Below are positions 16,694 to 25,660 of a stretch of 64,000 bases of DNA, piece after piece. Under the pieces are notes generated by a model that saw only the letters and a program-made list of their open reading frames with translations, was not told the DNA's origin and searched no databases. The translations under genes and the position numbers were made by a program. Source of the stretch: Zipacnadum sp036504235 (GTDB taxonomy: Bacteria; Armatimonadota; Zipacnadia; Zipacnadales; Zipacnadaceae); contig DASXVN010000053.1 in NCBI GenBank assembly GCA_036504235.1, positions 53,911 to 117,910 on the forward strand. The letters run 5' to 3'. How positions within the stretch are numbered: position 1 is the first letter of the stretch; each line of letters begins with the position of its first letter.

Positions 16694-19600
16694 ATGAAGT
16701 ACGAACGAGAACCCAGTCCCGAACAAAAGTGGATCATTGAGGAGGAGCGCCTGGACGTGCCCCTCAAGATCGTGGCGGGCGCGGGCACGGGGAAGACCTT
16801 TGTGCTCGCCCACCGCTTTGCCTGGCTGGTCGTGGACCGGGGCCTGTCGCCTGACCGGCTGCTCGCCCTGACCTTCACCGACAACGCGGCCACCGAGATG
16901 CGCACCCGCATCCGCCACCTGCTGCGGCTCAACGGGGTGGCCGATCCCGGCCCGCTGTGGGTGCATACCTTCCACTCCTTCGCGGCCCGGGTCCTGCGCG
17001 AAAACGCGTACCTCGCCGGCCGCGACCCCGAGCCGGCGCTGCTCACCGAGGTGCAGGAGGCGCTGTACCTGGAGGGCCTGCTCGCGGCCACCGGCGCGGG
17101 GGAGTTCGACCACCTGACCGCCCTGGACCCGGTGACGCTGGCCGCGCTGGGCGTGGACCGCGCCGAGCAGTTAGGAAAGCTCATCCTGCGTCTGGTCCGC
17201 GAGGCCAAGGGCTCGGGGCAGACGCCGGAGGGATTCGCGGCGCAGGCGCTGGCGGCCAGCGACCGGTTTTGGAACTCACTGCCCGCGCCGGATGAGGTGC
17301 AGCCGCTCAGCAAGGACGAGGCGGCGCAGTTGCTCTGGACCTGGGCCACCGGCGACCCCGACCCGCCCCCGGCGCCCAAGGATAACAAGCCGGTGCGGGA
17401 CCGGCTCAATGACGTGCTCAAGCTGTACTTCGAGAACCTGAAGGCCAAGCAGCCTCCGGCGCGGACGGACACCGCGCTGCTGTTTGCGGAGGCGCAGGCC
17501 GCGGAAACCGGAGTGATCAACGCGGCGACGGCGATCCACGAGCTGTACCGGCAGCGGCTCGTCGAGGAGGGTGCGATCGATTTCGACGGGCAGATCATGC
17601 AGGCGGTAGGCCTGCTGCGCGACCCGCATTTGGGGCTGGCGCAGCGCTACCGGGACGCCTTCGACTACCTGCTGCTCGACGAATTCCAGGACACCTCGCC
17701 CACGCAACTGGAGATGATCCGGCTGGTGGCGCGTCCGGGGCAAGCCGCCCCGCACAGCCACCTGCTGGTGGTGGGCGACCAGAAGCAGTCCATCTATGGC
17801 TGGCGCAACGCGCGGCCGGGCAATCTCGATGAGCTGCTGCCCTTCCAGCCCGGCGAGAAAGTGGACGGGCTGGAGGTGTGCCGGCCGCTGCGCGAGAGCT
17901 ACCGGCTGACCGAGGCGGTTGCGCAGATCGCCAACCGCGCGGGGCGCGTGGCGCGGCCGGCTGACCCCGAGTTGATCGCGCGGCACGAGGGGCCGGGCCG
18001 CGTGCTCTACCCGCCGATGTTCTCGGAGGAGGGCGGCGTGCGCCGGGCGCGGCGGGCCGAGTCGGCCTGGATCGCCGACCAGATCGCCCGCCTGCGTGAG
18101 AGCGGCGAGGTGGAGGACCTCTCCGAGGTCGCGGTGCTCCTGCGCAGCCGCAGCCGGTTCCGGTCGCTGAAGGTCGCCTTCGAGCAGCGCGGCGTGCCCT
18201 ACCAGGCCGACGGGGGAGTCGGGTTCTTCGAGCACCCGCTGGCCCGGGACCTGATCGCCTGGCTCCAGGTGCTGCGCGACCCGGCAGCGGATTTGTACCT
18301 GACCCGCCTGCTGGCGCGGCCGCCGTGGAGCCTCACCGACCGGGAGCTGTGCCTGCTGCTCACCGCGCCCTCCGAGCGGGGGCGCTCGCGGCGGGACGGT
18401 TCGGGGATGCAGATTGTCGCGGCCTTGTTGGCCGGGGCGGACGAGCGCTCCGCCGAGGAGCGAACGGCGCTGCCGGCGGCGGCGCTGCGCGACTTTTGGG
18501 CCCACTACGAGGAGTTCCGCGAGTTGGCCCGGGGCAGTTCCGCGCGCCAGGTGCTCGACGCCCTGTGGCGGCACTGCGTCCGGTACGTGCGCCTCACGCG
18601 CTCGGAGGAGCGGGCTTGCCCCATGATCCGCGCCGCGTTTGAGGGGCTGCTCGCCTCGCTGGCGCCGCGCCGCCCGCCTCATCTGGACGACCTGGTCGGC
18701 GCGCTCAACTTCTACCTCGCGCAGGACCAGCGCGAGCTGCCGGTCGCCCCGCAGCCCGCGCGCGGCGCGGTCCGCGTCATGACCATCCACCGCGCCAAGG
18801 GCCTGGGTTTCGCCGCCGTCTTCGTTCCGCAATGGTCGCCGGGCCAGGGGGGCGGGCCGGGGTACAGCGAGGCGCACGGCCTGACGGGCTTGCAGGTGCG
18901 CGGGGAGGACCCCAAGCGGCTGATCGGCAAGCTGCTGGCGCGGACCGCCGACGACACGGACGACGAGGATCTGCGGCTGGCGTATGTGGCGCTGACCCGG
19001 GCCTCGCGGGTGCTGGCGGTCAGCCGCGCCGCCGGCGCGAAAGAGGGGGGGCAGAAGCACCCCCGGGCGGACTATTTCGAGGGTCTGCCGGAGACCCCGC
19101 TGCCGGAGACCGCGGCCGCGTCGACGGAGACGGAAGCGGTGCGCCCGGTGCTGGCGCCGCGCCTGGAGGAGCTACCCGTGCGGCCGCCGCGGCTGCTGCG
19201 GGCCAGTTACACGCAACTCCGCCGCCTGGAGGATTGCCCCCGCGCCTGGCTGCTGGCGCGGCAAGCGCCGGGGGGCCTGGAGGCGGAGGAACCAGCGGAC
19301 GAACACTGGGGGCTGGAGGTCGGAAGCCGCTTCCACGCGCTGGTCGCCGGCTTCTACCGGGGCGAGCAGCCGCCAACCGCGAAGGAGTTCCGCACGGCCG
19401 CTGAGACCGCCGCCGCCGGTCTGGCTCCGGAGGCTGCGGCGCGTCTCGGGGAACTGGCGGAGGCTTTCCTGTCCAGCGAGTGGGCCACGGTAGGGGAGCC
19501 GCGAGAGGTGGAGCGCCCGGTGGAGCTACTCAGTGAGGTGGGGGAGACCGTGGTGCGGCTGGGCGGGGCGCTGGACCTGTGGCTGCCGGGTAGCGGGCGG

Positions 19601-19912
19601 CTGATTGACTTCAAGACGGAGAGCGGGGCCGCGCCGAGTCGCCGGGCGAATTACGCGCTGCAGATGCTGATCTACGCGGAGGCGCTGCGCGGGGAAGGCC
19701 TGACCTGCTCCGCGCCGACGGTGGTGCAGGTCCAGCCGAGCGGCCTAACCTCGCTGGCCCTGTCGCTGGAGGAACTCGACGCCCAGCAACCGCGCCTAGA
19801 GCACCTGCTCGGCCGGCTGGTGGAATACGCCGCCGGCCGCCCCGCCGAGGCCACGCCGGGGGACGCTTGCACTTGGTGCGACTTCCGAGGCCTGTGTGCG
19901 GCTGCTCGCTAG
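16694..19912 (+). CDS. addA: AddA-like UvrD helicase with C-terminal nuclease (1072 aa)
   Basis: ATG 16694 is chosen because the frame upstream of it runs through the palindromic repeat. SF1A helicase motifs are complete: LKIVAGAGTGKTFVLAHRF, LALTFTDNAATEMRTRI, LLLDEFQDTSPTQLEM (about residue 328), VVGDQKQSIYGWRNA, RESYRLTEAVAQIAN, VMTIHRAKGLGFAAVFV and LAYVALTRASR. The C-terminal domain has the PD-(D/E)XK nuclease core (VRLGGALDLWLPG, RLIDFKTESG at about 971, YALQMLIYAEAL). It is flanked by EDCPRAWLLARQ and a terminal CTWCDFRGLC, a C-x2-C-x5-C pattern suited to a 4Fe-4S cluster. With the preceding gene it forms a two-nuclease helicase complex of AddAB type. The stop overlaps the stop of the convergent mazG gene. 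Confidence 0.8.
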   Translation: MKYEREPSPEQKWIIEEERLDVPLKIVAGAGTGKTFVLAHRFAWLVVDRGLSPDRLLALTFTDNAATEMRTRIRHLLRLNGVADPGPLWVHTFHSFAARVLRENAYLAGRDPEPALLTEVQEALYLEGLLAATGAGEFDHLTALDPVTLAALGVDRAEQLGKLILRLVREAKGSGQTPEGFAAQALAASDRFWNSLPAPDEVQPLSKDEAAQLLWTWATGDPDPPPAPKDNKPVRDRLNDVLKLYFENLKAKQPPARTDTALLFAEAQAAETGVINAATAIHELYRQRLVEEGAIDFDGQIMQAVGLLRDPHLGLAQRYRDAFDYLLLDEFQDTSPTQLEMIRLVARPGQAAPHSHLLVVGDQKQSIYGWRNARPGNLDELLPFQPGEKVDGLEVCRPLRESYRLTEAVAQIANRAGRVARPADPELIARHEGPGRVLYPPMFSEEGGVRRARRAESAWIADQIARLRESGEVEDLSEVAVLLRSRSRFRSLKVAFEQRGVPYQADGGVGFFEHPLARDLIAWLQVLRDPAADLYLTRLLARPPWSLTDRELCLLLTAPSERGRSRRDGSGMQIVAALLAGADERSAEERTALPAAALRDFWAHYEEFRELARGSSARQVLDALWRHCVRYVRLTRSEERACPMIRAAFEGLLASLAPRRPPHLDDLVGALNFYLAQDQRELPVAPQPARGAVRVMTIHRAKGLGFAAVFVPQWSPGQGGGPGYSEAHGLTGLQVRGEDPKRLIGKLLARTADDTDDEDLRLAYVALTRASRVLAVSRAAGAKEGGQKHPRADYFEGLPETPLPETAAASTETEAVRPVLAPRLEELPVRPPRLLRASYTQLRRLEDCPRAWLLARQAPGGLEAEEPADEHWGLEVGSRFHALVAGFYRGEQPPTAKEFRTAAETAAAGLAPEAAARLGELAEAFLSSEWATVGEPREVERPVELLSEVGETVVRLGGALDLWLPGSGRLIDFKTESGAAPSRRANYALQMLIYAEALRGEGLTCSAPTVVQVQPSGLTSLALSLEELDAQQPRLEHLLGRLVEYAAGRPAEATPGDACTWCDFRGLCAAAR

Positions 19913-20226
19913 GCGCCGCCGCCCGGCATCGGCTCCCCGCAGGCGCAGGGCGTCCCATGGCACTTGGGGCAGCCCTGCGCGTACTTGGCGACCGCATCCG
20001 CTAGTTCCACGCCGGCGATCGAGGCCAGCGTACACAGCCAGGCCAGCACGTCGGAGAACTCCTCCACCCGGTCGGCCGCCTCCTCCCGCCGCAGGGCGCG
20101 CGACAGCTCCCCGACCTCCTCCACCAGCCACATGAAGCTGGCCTCCAGGCCCCGCCCCGCGTCCTTGTCGAAGTAGATGCGTTCGATCTGCCGCTGAAAT
20201 TCCGCCAGGGTTATCTCGGGTCCCAT
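19909..20226 (-). CDS. MazG-like nucleotide pyrophosphohydrolase with Cys-rich tail (105 aa)
   Basis: ATG 20226 has AGAGG upstream; longer frames would overlap the neighbouring gene without support. The fold signature is EASFMWLVEEVGELSRALRR (EExxE helix) followed by EEFSDVLAWLCTLASIAGVE (ExxD), the magnesium-binding pattern of MazG/dUTPase-like all-alpha hydrolases. After the conserved domain comes CPKCHGTPCACGEP, a four-Cys knuckle that probably binds zinc. Such enzymes clean nucleotide pools by hydrolysing NTPs to NMPs. It is last in the fucK / GT39 / mazG run, and its stop overlaps the addA stop by three bases in convergent orientation. Confidence 0.8.
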   Translation of the reverse strand: MGPEITLAEFQRQIERIYFDKDAGRGLEASFMWLVEEVGELSRALRREEAADRVEEFSDVLAWLCTLASIAGVELADAVAKYAQGCPKCHGTPCACGEPMPGGGA

Positions 20227-20252
20227 GGGGTCCTCTCTTGTCGGGTGGGTGA

Positions 20253-21833
20253 CTACGGCGCGATGGCTCGGAAGGACAGTCGCGGCCCTGGGCCCAGCAC
20301 CAGGGGCGTTTGCGGCTCCAGGAGCACTTCGCTGATCTGGCCCTCCGGATTGCTGACTACCTCCCGCAGGAGCGTCCCCGGCGGCAGGTCCGCCCGTAGG
20401 CTGGGACCGGTAAGCAGCAGTTTGCGGACGCCGGTCAGACGCAGCGGCGCGGTGACGATGCTGCTCTCCAGGTTCTGGCCCGCATTGGGGACGCCGCCCT
20501 CCGGCCCCGCTGACTCCAGGGGGAACAGGAAGACGCGCGACTGCGGCAGCAGGTACATGGCGGTGCGGTAAGGCAACTCCCCGTGCCCGCCGGGACCCCC
20601 GCCGCGCGTCGCCAAGACAACGGTGTCCGGTCCGAGTTCTCGGCTGCAGCCCGAAGTGATCTCGTCGAAGCATTTTGCTTGCTCCCGCTGCGCTTCGACC
20701 ACGGCGTTCACCAGGAAAAGCAGGTTCAGCCCGGCCACGATCACCAGCAGGGGGACCGCGCGTCCCGGCGCGCTACGCTCCACGATCCGCCCCCCGCCCA
20801 GCGCCGCCAGCAGGAGCAGGGGGGGCGCCGGTAGCATCAGGTAGCCGACGACGCCCATGTGGACAGACAGGTAGAACAGCAGCGCCGGCGCAGCCCAGAT
20901 CACCAAGAACAGGCGCGCGCGTCGCAGGGGCTCGCCCCCGGTGAACGGCACCAGAACCCAGCCGGCAAACAGCAGGCTGCCCGCCGCTACGCCCAGCAGA
21001 CCGAGGTGCACGCCCAGCCGGTCGGCTCCGGCCGCCAGCGGCGAAACCTGCAGTACCGCGGCGCTCAGGTGGTGACTGATCTCGCGGTAGTGCTGCAGCC
21101 CGCCGGTGCTCTGCAGCAGCGGCAGCACCCATGCAGCGGTCGCCGCTGCCAGTGTGACGATGCCCACCAGCAACGCCCGCCCGCCGCGGCGCCCCGTGCT
21201 CAGCAGCCACAGCGGCAGCAGAAATAGCGCGTCGGTGGGCCGCATGCCCCCGGCGACGCCCAGCGCCAGCGCCGCGGGGACCGCTGACTCGCCGGGACGC
21301 GTGTACAGCCGCCAGCAGAGATAGCCGACCAGCGCCGAGAGGCAGCCGGAGACCGCGTAGGTGTCGCCGGTGGTGGCGGCATTCCAGGCCAGGGGGCTGA
21401 GGATGGTCAGCACCGCCGCGGTGATCGCCGCCCCGCGACCGCCCCACTGTCCCGCCCAAGCCGTCAGCAGCGCCACCAGTCCCGCCCCCCCCAGCAGGCT
21501 CAGCGCCACCAGCGCCGCGTACGGCGACAGGCCCAGCAGATGGAGGAGCTTCGCGGCGAAAACGTACAGGAAGTACCCGGGGGGATGCGGCTGGTGCAGC
21601 GCCACGTCATAATGCAGCACCCCCAGCACATACTGCACACTGTCCCACGTCGGGGGAAGGCGCGTGGCCAGCGGTGCGCGCACCAGCAGCGAGAGCAGCG
21701 CCGCCGCCAGCGGTAGCCAGCGGTCCAGCGGCGGCCGTGCGTCGGCCCGGCGGTCGGGAAAGGGCTCGGTCGGCCCCGGTTCCCCGGGACCTTCCGGCAG
21801 GCCGACCAGCAGCGGAGGAAGAGGTGTCATCAT
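20253..21833 (-). CDS. GT39/ArnT-like integral membrane glycosyltransferase (526 aa)
   Basis: The protein has about ten or more hydrophobic segments (for example LPLAAALLSLLVRAPLA and LLVGIVTLAAATAAWVLPLL). The first outer loop holds WDSVQYVLG and, shortly after, HQPHPPGYFLYVFAAKLL; an acidic residue and a HPPG motif in this loop are typical of lipid-linked sugar transferases of the PMT/ArnT superfamily. The C-terminal 130 residues look soluble and would face the periplasm. Donor and acceptor are unknown. A second such protein is encoded at 58068-59738. The gene follows fucK by 23 bases and precedes mazG by 26, so one transcript is likely. The start ATG lacks a strong ribosome site, which fits translational coupling. 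Confidence 0.75.
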   Translation of the reverse strand: MMTPLPPLLVGLPEGPGEPGPTEPFPDRRADARPPLDRWLPLAAALLSLLVRAPLATRLPPTWDSVQYVLGVLHYDVALHQPHPPGYFLYVFAAKLLHLLGLSPYAALVALSLLGGAGLVALLTAWAGQWGGRGAAITAAVLTILSPLAWNAATTGDTYAVSGCLSALVGYLCWRLYTRPGESAVPAALALGVAGGMRPTDALFLLPLWLLSTGRRGGRALLVGIVTLAAATAAWVLPLLQSTGGLQHYREISHHLSAAVLQVSPLAAGADRLGVHLGLLGVAAGSLLFAGWVLVPFTGGEPLRRARLFLVIWAAPALLFYLSVHMGVVGYLMLPAPPLLLLAALGGGRIVERSAPGRAVPLLVIVAGLNLLFLVNAVVEAQREQAKCFDEITSGCSRELGPDTVVLATRGGGPGGHGELPYRTAMYLLPQSRVFLFPLESAGPEGGVPNAGQNLESSIVTAPLRLTGVRKLLLTGPSLRADLPPGTLLREVVSNPEGQISEVLLEPQTPLVLGPGPRLSFRAIAP

Positions 21834-21856
21834 GGTGGCTAGGTTGGGCTGCCGCG

Positions 21857-23356
21857 TTAGGCCCGGGAGAAATCCGCCAGCGCCGCCGGCAGGGTGCGGA
21901 AGCGCTGGTACAACTCCTCGTACTGGCCCTGACCCGCGCCGGGCTCAAAGCGGGTCTCCTCCAGGTGCAGCGCGCTCTGGGCCTCAGTCAGGTCGCCGAA
22001 GACCCCGGCGCCCAGGAAGGCAAAGCGGGAGGCGCCCAGGACGGTGGCCTCCTTTTGGGCGATTACCGTCACCGGTAGGCCGCTGATGTCCGCGCGCAGT
22101 TGGTTCCACAGGTCATTGCGCGAGCCGCCGCCCACCACGCGCAGGCCCCGCGCCGAAAAGCCCGCGCCGGAGGCCAGTATCTCCAGCGCCCAGCGCATCT
22201 GGAAGCACAGGCCCTCCAGCGCCGCGCGGTAGACCTGCCCCGGCGAGGTCTGCAGGCTCAGGCCCAGGATCGCGCCCGGCACGCCGTAGCGCGCGGTCGG
22301 ACCGCTGTCACGCACGAAGCTGGGCAGGAAGGTCACGCCGCCCGCGCCGACCGGCACGGCCTCGGCGGCCGCCCGCATCTGCTCGTAGCCCTCGTCGCCG
22401 CTCGCGCCCGGGAAGAAGCTGCCCTTGACCCACTCCAGCACGCCGCTGCCCATCATCAGCAGTTGCGGGTTCCAGAAGCCGGCGACCGCGTCGGCCTCGA
22501 TCATCAGCCCCGCGCGGAAGCCCTCCTCGGTGGCCGTGTAGGTGTCCGAGCGGACCAGCAGAATCTCCCAGGTGCCGCTGCTGAGCACGGCTTCCTCGGG
22601 CCGCGCGCCCGCGCCGAACAGGGCGAATTGGGTATCGTGCCCGGCGGCGACCACCGGCGTGCCCACCGGCAGCCCGGTATCCGCCGCGGCCGCGGCGTGG
22701 ACCTGGCCGATGACCTCGCCCGGCTCCACCCAGCGCGGAAAAAACTCCGGGGTCAGGCCCGCCCGCGCCAGTAGCTCCGGCGCCCAGTCGCGCCGGGCCA
22801 TGTCCATGAGCATCCCGGTGCCGGCGATGGTGGGGTCAATGGAGTTCTCCCCGCTCAGCCGCCGGCTCAGCAGGCCGGGGGTCATCAGGAAGGTCTCGGC
22901 TTGATCCAGCGCCTCCGGGGCGTGCCGGCGCAGCCACAGGAGCTTCAGGAGCGTGTCAAAACTGATAATCTGGTAGCCGGTGCGGGAGAACAGGGGCCAG
23001 CCGCCGGGGTCGGCGCTGACCTGGCGGATTTGCTCCTCGGTGCGCTCGGCGTCGGCCCAGGAGATCACCGGGTAGGTCTGCTTGCCCGCCGCGTCCACCG
23101 GCGCGCCATCCGCGCCGAAAGTGGTGCAGGTGACGGCCCGAATCCGCGCCCCCGGCGCGGCGGCCACCACCTCGCGGCAGGCGGCGGAGAGCTTGCCCCA
23201 CAGCTCGTCCATGTCCCAAATCAACCCGCCCCCCCCCGGCTGCGCCACCGGCCCATTAGGCGCGCCGCAGGCAGCCACAATCCCCCCCCCAACATCCACC
23301 GCCACCGCCCGCACGTTGGTCGCTCCGCAGTCAAAGACGATAGCTACCTCAGACAC
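21857..23356 (-). CDS. fucK: FGGY-family sugar kinase, probable L-fuculokinase
   Basis: The FGGY kinase fold is plain, and the blocks agree closely with E. coli FucK as I remember it: IVFDCGATNVRAVAVD at the N-terminus, TTFGADGAPVD, YPVISWADAERT, GHDTQFALFGAGA, VLSSGTWEILLVRS, SGVLEWVK, YRAALEGLCFQMRWAL and VVGGGSRNDLWNQL. L-fuculokinase phosphorylates L-fuculose at O1. At 499 residues it matches the usual length. GTG 23356 has a GGGAGG site upstream. No fuculose aldolase or fucose isomerase is in the window, so a related ketose substrate remains possible. It heads a minus-strand run with a GT39-like protein and mazG. Confidence 0.85.
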   Translation of the reverse strand: MSEVAIVFDCGATNVRAVAVDVGGGIVAACGAPNGPVAQPGGGGLIWDMDELWGKLSAACREVVAAAPGARIRAVTCTTFGADGAPVDAAGKQTYPVISWADAERTEEQIRQVSADPGGWPLFSRTGYQIISFDTLLKLLWLRRHAPEALDQAETFLMTPGLLSRRLSGENSIDPTIAGTGMLMDMARRDWAPELLARAGLTPEFFPRWVEPGEVIGQVHAAAAADTGLPVGTPVVAAGHDTQFALFGAGARPEEAVLSSGTWEILLVRSDTYTATEEGFRAGLMIEADAVAGFWNPQLLMMGSGVLEWVKGSFFPGASGDEGYEQMRAAAEAVPVGAGGVTFLPSFVRDSGPTARYGVPGAILGLSLQTSPGQVYRAALEGLCFQMRWALEILASGAGFSARGLRVVGGGSRNDLWNQLRADISGLPVTVIAQKEATVLGASRFAFLGAGVFGDLTEAQSALHLEETRFEPGAGQGQYEELYQRFRTLPAALADFSRA

Positions 23357-23449
23357 AAGTCACCCTCCCCAGGCAAAGTAAGAGGAGAGTTCCCCGGGGG
23401 GAGGAGGGGGTCCTTCTCGGGGAGGTGGGGCGGCGAAGGAGATTCGGGT

Positions 23450-23478
23450 TTGGTGACTAATAATACGTAAGATAGGAT
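23450..23478 (+). promoter_or_regulatory. Candidate promoter for the 23522 membrane protein
   Basis: TTGGTG (23450-23455), a 17-base spacer and TAGGAT (23473-23478) lie about 40 bases before ATG 23522, in an AT-richer patch of an otherwise GC-rich divergent region. Confidence 0.5.
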
Positions 23479-23521
23479 GAGAAATACCGGCAAGTGACTA
23501 TGGTGTTGAGGAGTTGGTTTG

Positions 23522-24724
23522 ATGCCGCCTGATGCCGTGGCCCTGAACTCCGGTTCGTCCCTCGTCCTCTTGGTAGCGGCGGGGGTACTGCTGACCTACT
23601 TCGCGGCCTACTTGCGTGCGCGGCCGGAGCCGCTTCCCCTGTTGCGTCATCCCCTCGCCTTGTCGGCCCTCGCTGCCCGCCGCCTGTGGCTCAACCGATC
23701 GCTGTTGTGGTGGGTGCTGGGGCTGACGCTCGTTTCGCAACTGGTGCACCCTCTTAGCCGGCTCCACGGCTACCCCCACGATCATGTTTTCGCGTGGTGG
23801 AGCTTCGCGGCCGCCGACTCCTCATGGTATGTGCAGTGGGTTCTGCGGGGAGCCGTCAGCCTGGGCCTGTCCAGCTTGCCGAACTGGCGGACGACTTTGC
23901 CCAACCTGATGGAATTGTTGCCGCTGGCGCTGGGCTTTGTGCTTCTGCACTGGTCGTGGCGACGCCCAGCTTGGCTCAATCCGGGTCTGCAGCGGCGCGC
24001 TCGGTCGTTGGGGCTGCTGGTGGTAGGCTGCTTCTTGCTGCAGGCTGTTTGCCTGCTGTTGATTCGGCAGTTCGTCCGCCACGCCCAGTCTATGCTGTTG
24101 CCCGCGCATGCCCTCCTAATCCCAGGGGACGTGGGTCTGGCGGCGTGGACGGTGGTGGGTTGGAGCCTGATATGGCAGGTAGCGCGAGGCGGGCGCTGGA
24201 ACTGGCGCGAGGCCTTGCGGGACGTGCTGCGCTGCGGTTGGGCCGCAGCCGCGTTCGTGGCGGGGGCCGCTTTGCTGGCGTTCGCGGGCGTCTTTGTCGT
24301 GCGGCTGGACGGGGGCGGCTGGCTGGTGCGGCTGTTGTTGCTGCCGGTATCGCTGCTGTTCTTGCTGCCCTGGGTGCTCGTGGGCGAGGGGCGGGGGCTC
24401 GCCGAGACGTGGCGTGAGACGCTGGACCTGTGGCGGCGGAACGGCGCTGACTTGGCGCTGTTTCTGCTGCGCTACGCCGCGGTGTTCTTCCCGGTCAACC
24501 TGGGGTTCTATGTGCTGACTCGAGCTTGCCTGTCCTCGGAGGCGCTGTTTTCGGTCTTCCCCGCGTTGCCGTTGGGATGGCTGCAAGCGACCCTGAACGT
24601 GCTTATGGCGCTGACCGCCGCGGTCTTCTATGCGGAGCTGCGTAAGCAGCGGCGGGAGGCGGCGGAACCGGGGCAGATGCCGCCTCCACCTGAACGCGCG
24701 ATCGAACCCGCACTGGAGACCTAA
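23522..24724 (+). CDS. Polytopic membrane protein of unknown function (400 aa)
   Basis: ATG 23522 has GAGGAG eight bases upstream. The protein has about seven or eight hydrophobic segments, including LVLLVAAGVLLTYFAAYL, LLWWVLGLTLVSQLVHPL, GLLVVGCFLLQAVCLLLI, WAAAAFVAGAALLAFAGVFVV and LLLPVSLLFLLPWVLV. A Trp-rich loop (HVFAWWSFAAADSSWYVQW) follows the second segment, and the C-terminus is a charged cytoplasmic tail. The alternation of long helices with LPWVLVGEGRGLAETWRETL resembles DUF4013/DUF6159-type bacterial membrane proteins in style, but I do not recognise the family. It stands alone between the divergent fucK run and a terminator. Confidence 0.7.
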   Translation: MPPDAVALNSGSSLVLLVAAGVLLTYFAAYLRARPEPLPLLRHPLALSALAARRLWLNRSLLWWVLGLTLVSQLVHPLSRLHGYPHDHVFAWWSFAAADSSWYVQWVLRGAVSLGLSSLPNWRTTLPNLMELLPLALGFVLLHWSWRRPAWLNPGLQRRARSLGLLVVGCFLLQAVCLLLIRQFVRHAQSMLLPAHALLIPGDVGLAAWTVVGWSLIWQVARGGRWNWREALRDVLRCGWAAAAFVAGAALLAFAGVFVVRLDGGGWLVRLLLLPVSLLFLLPWVLVGEGRGLAETWRETLDLWRRNGADLALFLLRYAAVFFPVNLGFYVLTRACLSSEALFSVFPALPLGWLQATLNVLMALTAAVFYAELRKQRREAAEPGQMPPPPERAIEPALET

Positions 24725-24752
24725 CCGGGCTCCTCCCTCGCCAAAAGAAACC

Positions 24753-24776
24753 GGGGCCGCCTCTTCAGGCGGCCCC
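24753..24776. terminator. Bidirectional intrinsic terminator
   Basis: A 10-bp perfect stem (GGGGCCGCCT / AGGCGGCCCC) encloses a CTTC loop. T-rich stretches lie on both sides: GTTTCTT on the plus strand, and GGTTTCTTTT when read on the minus strand. It sits between the convergent membrane-protein and encapsulin genes and can end both transcripts. Confidence 0.82.
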
Positions 24777-24809
24777 GTCGTCGTTTCTTGCCTTCTCTCG
24801 TCTCTCCCC

Positions 24810-25640
24810 TTACCGCGCCCTCTTGGCCTTCCCGCCGATTACTACTATCGCCTGCGGGCGCTTTACGCGCAGGGCCAGGGTTTCCATGAGGCGGAAGGGG
24901 TGGTTCAGGTTGTCCGGGCCCAAGTAGGCCGTCTGGACGTCCATGCCTACCGCCAGGTCCATGTTCAGCGAGCCGGTCTCCAGGACTACCACTTGGCCGC
25001 AGCCGGTCAGGGCCGGGGCCGGGTAGACGCCGCTTTGCGCTACGTCGCGCAGGAGGTCAATCTCCAGCGTCGCGGCCGGGGCTAGCGGGCGGTGCACCAG
25101 GGCGTAGTCGGCGGGGCTGAGGGCGATCGCGTAGGCGCCGGGGAAACCCGCGCTGCCTAGCGCGTCAATCGCCTTGACCACGTCGGCGAACAGGGCGCCC
25201 GCGGCGCTCCAGTCACCCGCGGCCACCGTCTGGCTACCGGGGGCGTTGAGCAGGCCGGTCAGGCCGCACTCGCGGCACCCGTTGAAGACTAGCTGGTCTT
25301 CCTGCAGGGCCAGGGCGTAGGCCGCCGCCGCCGCCGGCGCGTAGTCAATCGGCAGGCCCAGGCGCTGGCCGGTCTCCAGGTCCATGTATTTGAGCAGGAA
25401 GTCCTTGTGCAGGGGGGCGAGATTCAGGAACTTGCTGCCGGCGGTGCTGATCTGCGCCCCGGCCTCAAAGCCGGTTAGCTCCGGCGCCGGCACTAGCGGC
25501 AGCCCCGCGCCCAGCGGCCCGAAGACCGGGATGAACTTGCGGCCCACCAGGTACTTGCGCGCCGTCTCGACCACGACCGTATCCAACGTCTCCCATTCTT
25601 CCGCGCTCAGCGGAGCGTCACTGCGTGCGAGCAGGTCCAT
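24810..25640 (-). CDS. Encapsulin shell protein, family 1 (HK97 fold, linocin M18-like, 276 aa)
   Basis: This is the capsid subunit of a protein nanocompartment. Family hallmarks are present in order: an N-terminal helix that binds cargo peptides (LSAEEWETLDTVVVETARKYLVGRKFIPVFGPLG, described here in parts), the E-loop region (KDFLLKYMDLE), FNGCRECGLTGLLNAPG, YALVHRPLA, and the A-domain end VGMDVQTAYLGPDNLNHPFRLMETLALRVKRPQAIVVI (in parts). Length matches T=1 encapsulins, but the triangulation number cannot be read from sequence. AAGGAGGAACGCAC precedes ATG 25640. Upstream in the same run are a ferritin-like cargo and rubrerythrin, so iron storage or peroxide defence is the likely role. A terminator closes the operon at 24753-24776. 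Confidence 0.93.
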   Translation of the reverse strand: MDLLARSDAPLSAEEWETLDTVVVETARKYLVGRKFIPVFGPLGAGLPLVPAPELTGFEAGAQISTAGSKFLNLAPLHKDFLLKYMDLETGQRLGLPIDYAPAAAAAYALALQEDQLVFNGCRECGLTGLLNAPGSQTVAAGDWSAAGALFADVVKAIDALGSAGFPGAYAIALSPADYALVHRPLAPAATLEIDLLRDVAQSGVYPAPALTGCGQVVVLETGSLNMDLAVGMDVQTAYLGPDNLNHPFRLMETLALRVKRPQAIVVIGGKAKRAR

Positions 25641-25660
25641 GTGCGTTCCTCCTTACGGAA

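Noticed and set aside
17276..19060. Long open frame (594 codons) on the minus strand opposite addA
   Set aside because: It lies opposite well-conserved helicase motifs, has an Arg/Gln/Pro-rich composition typical of antisense frames in GC-rich DNA, and no ribosome site or motif.
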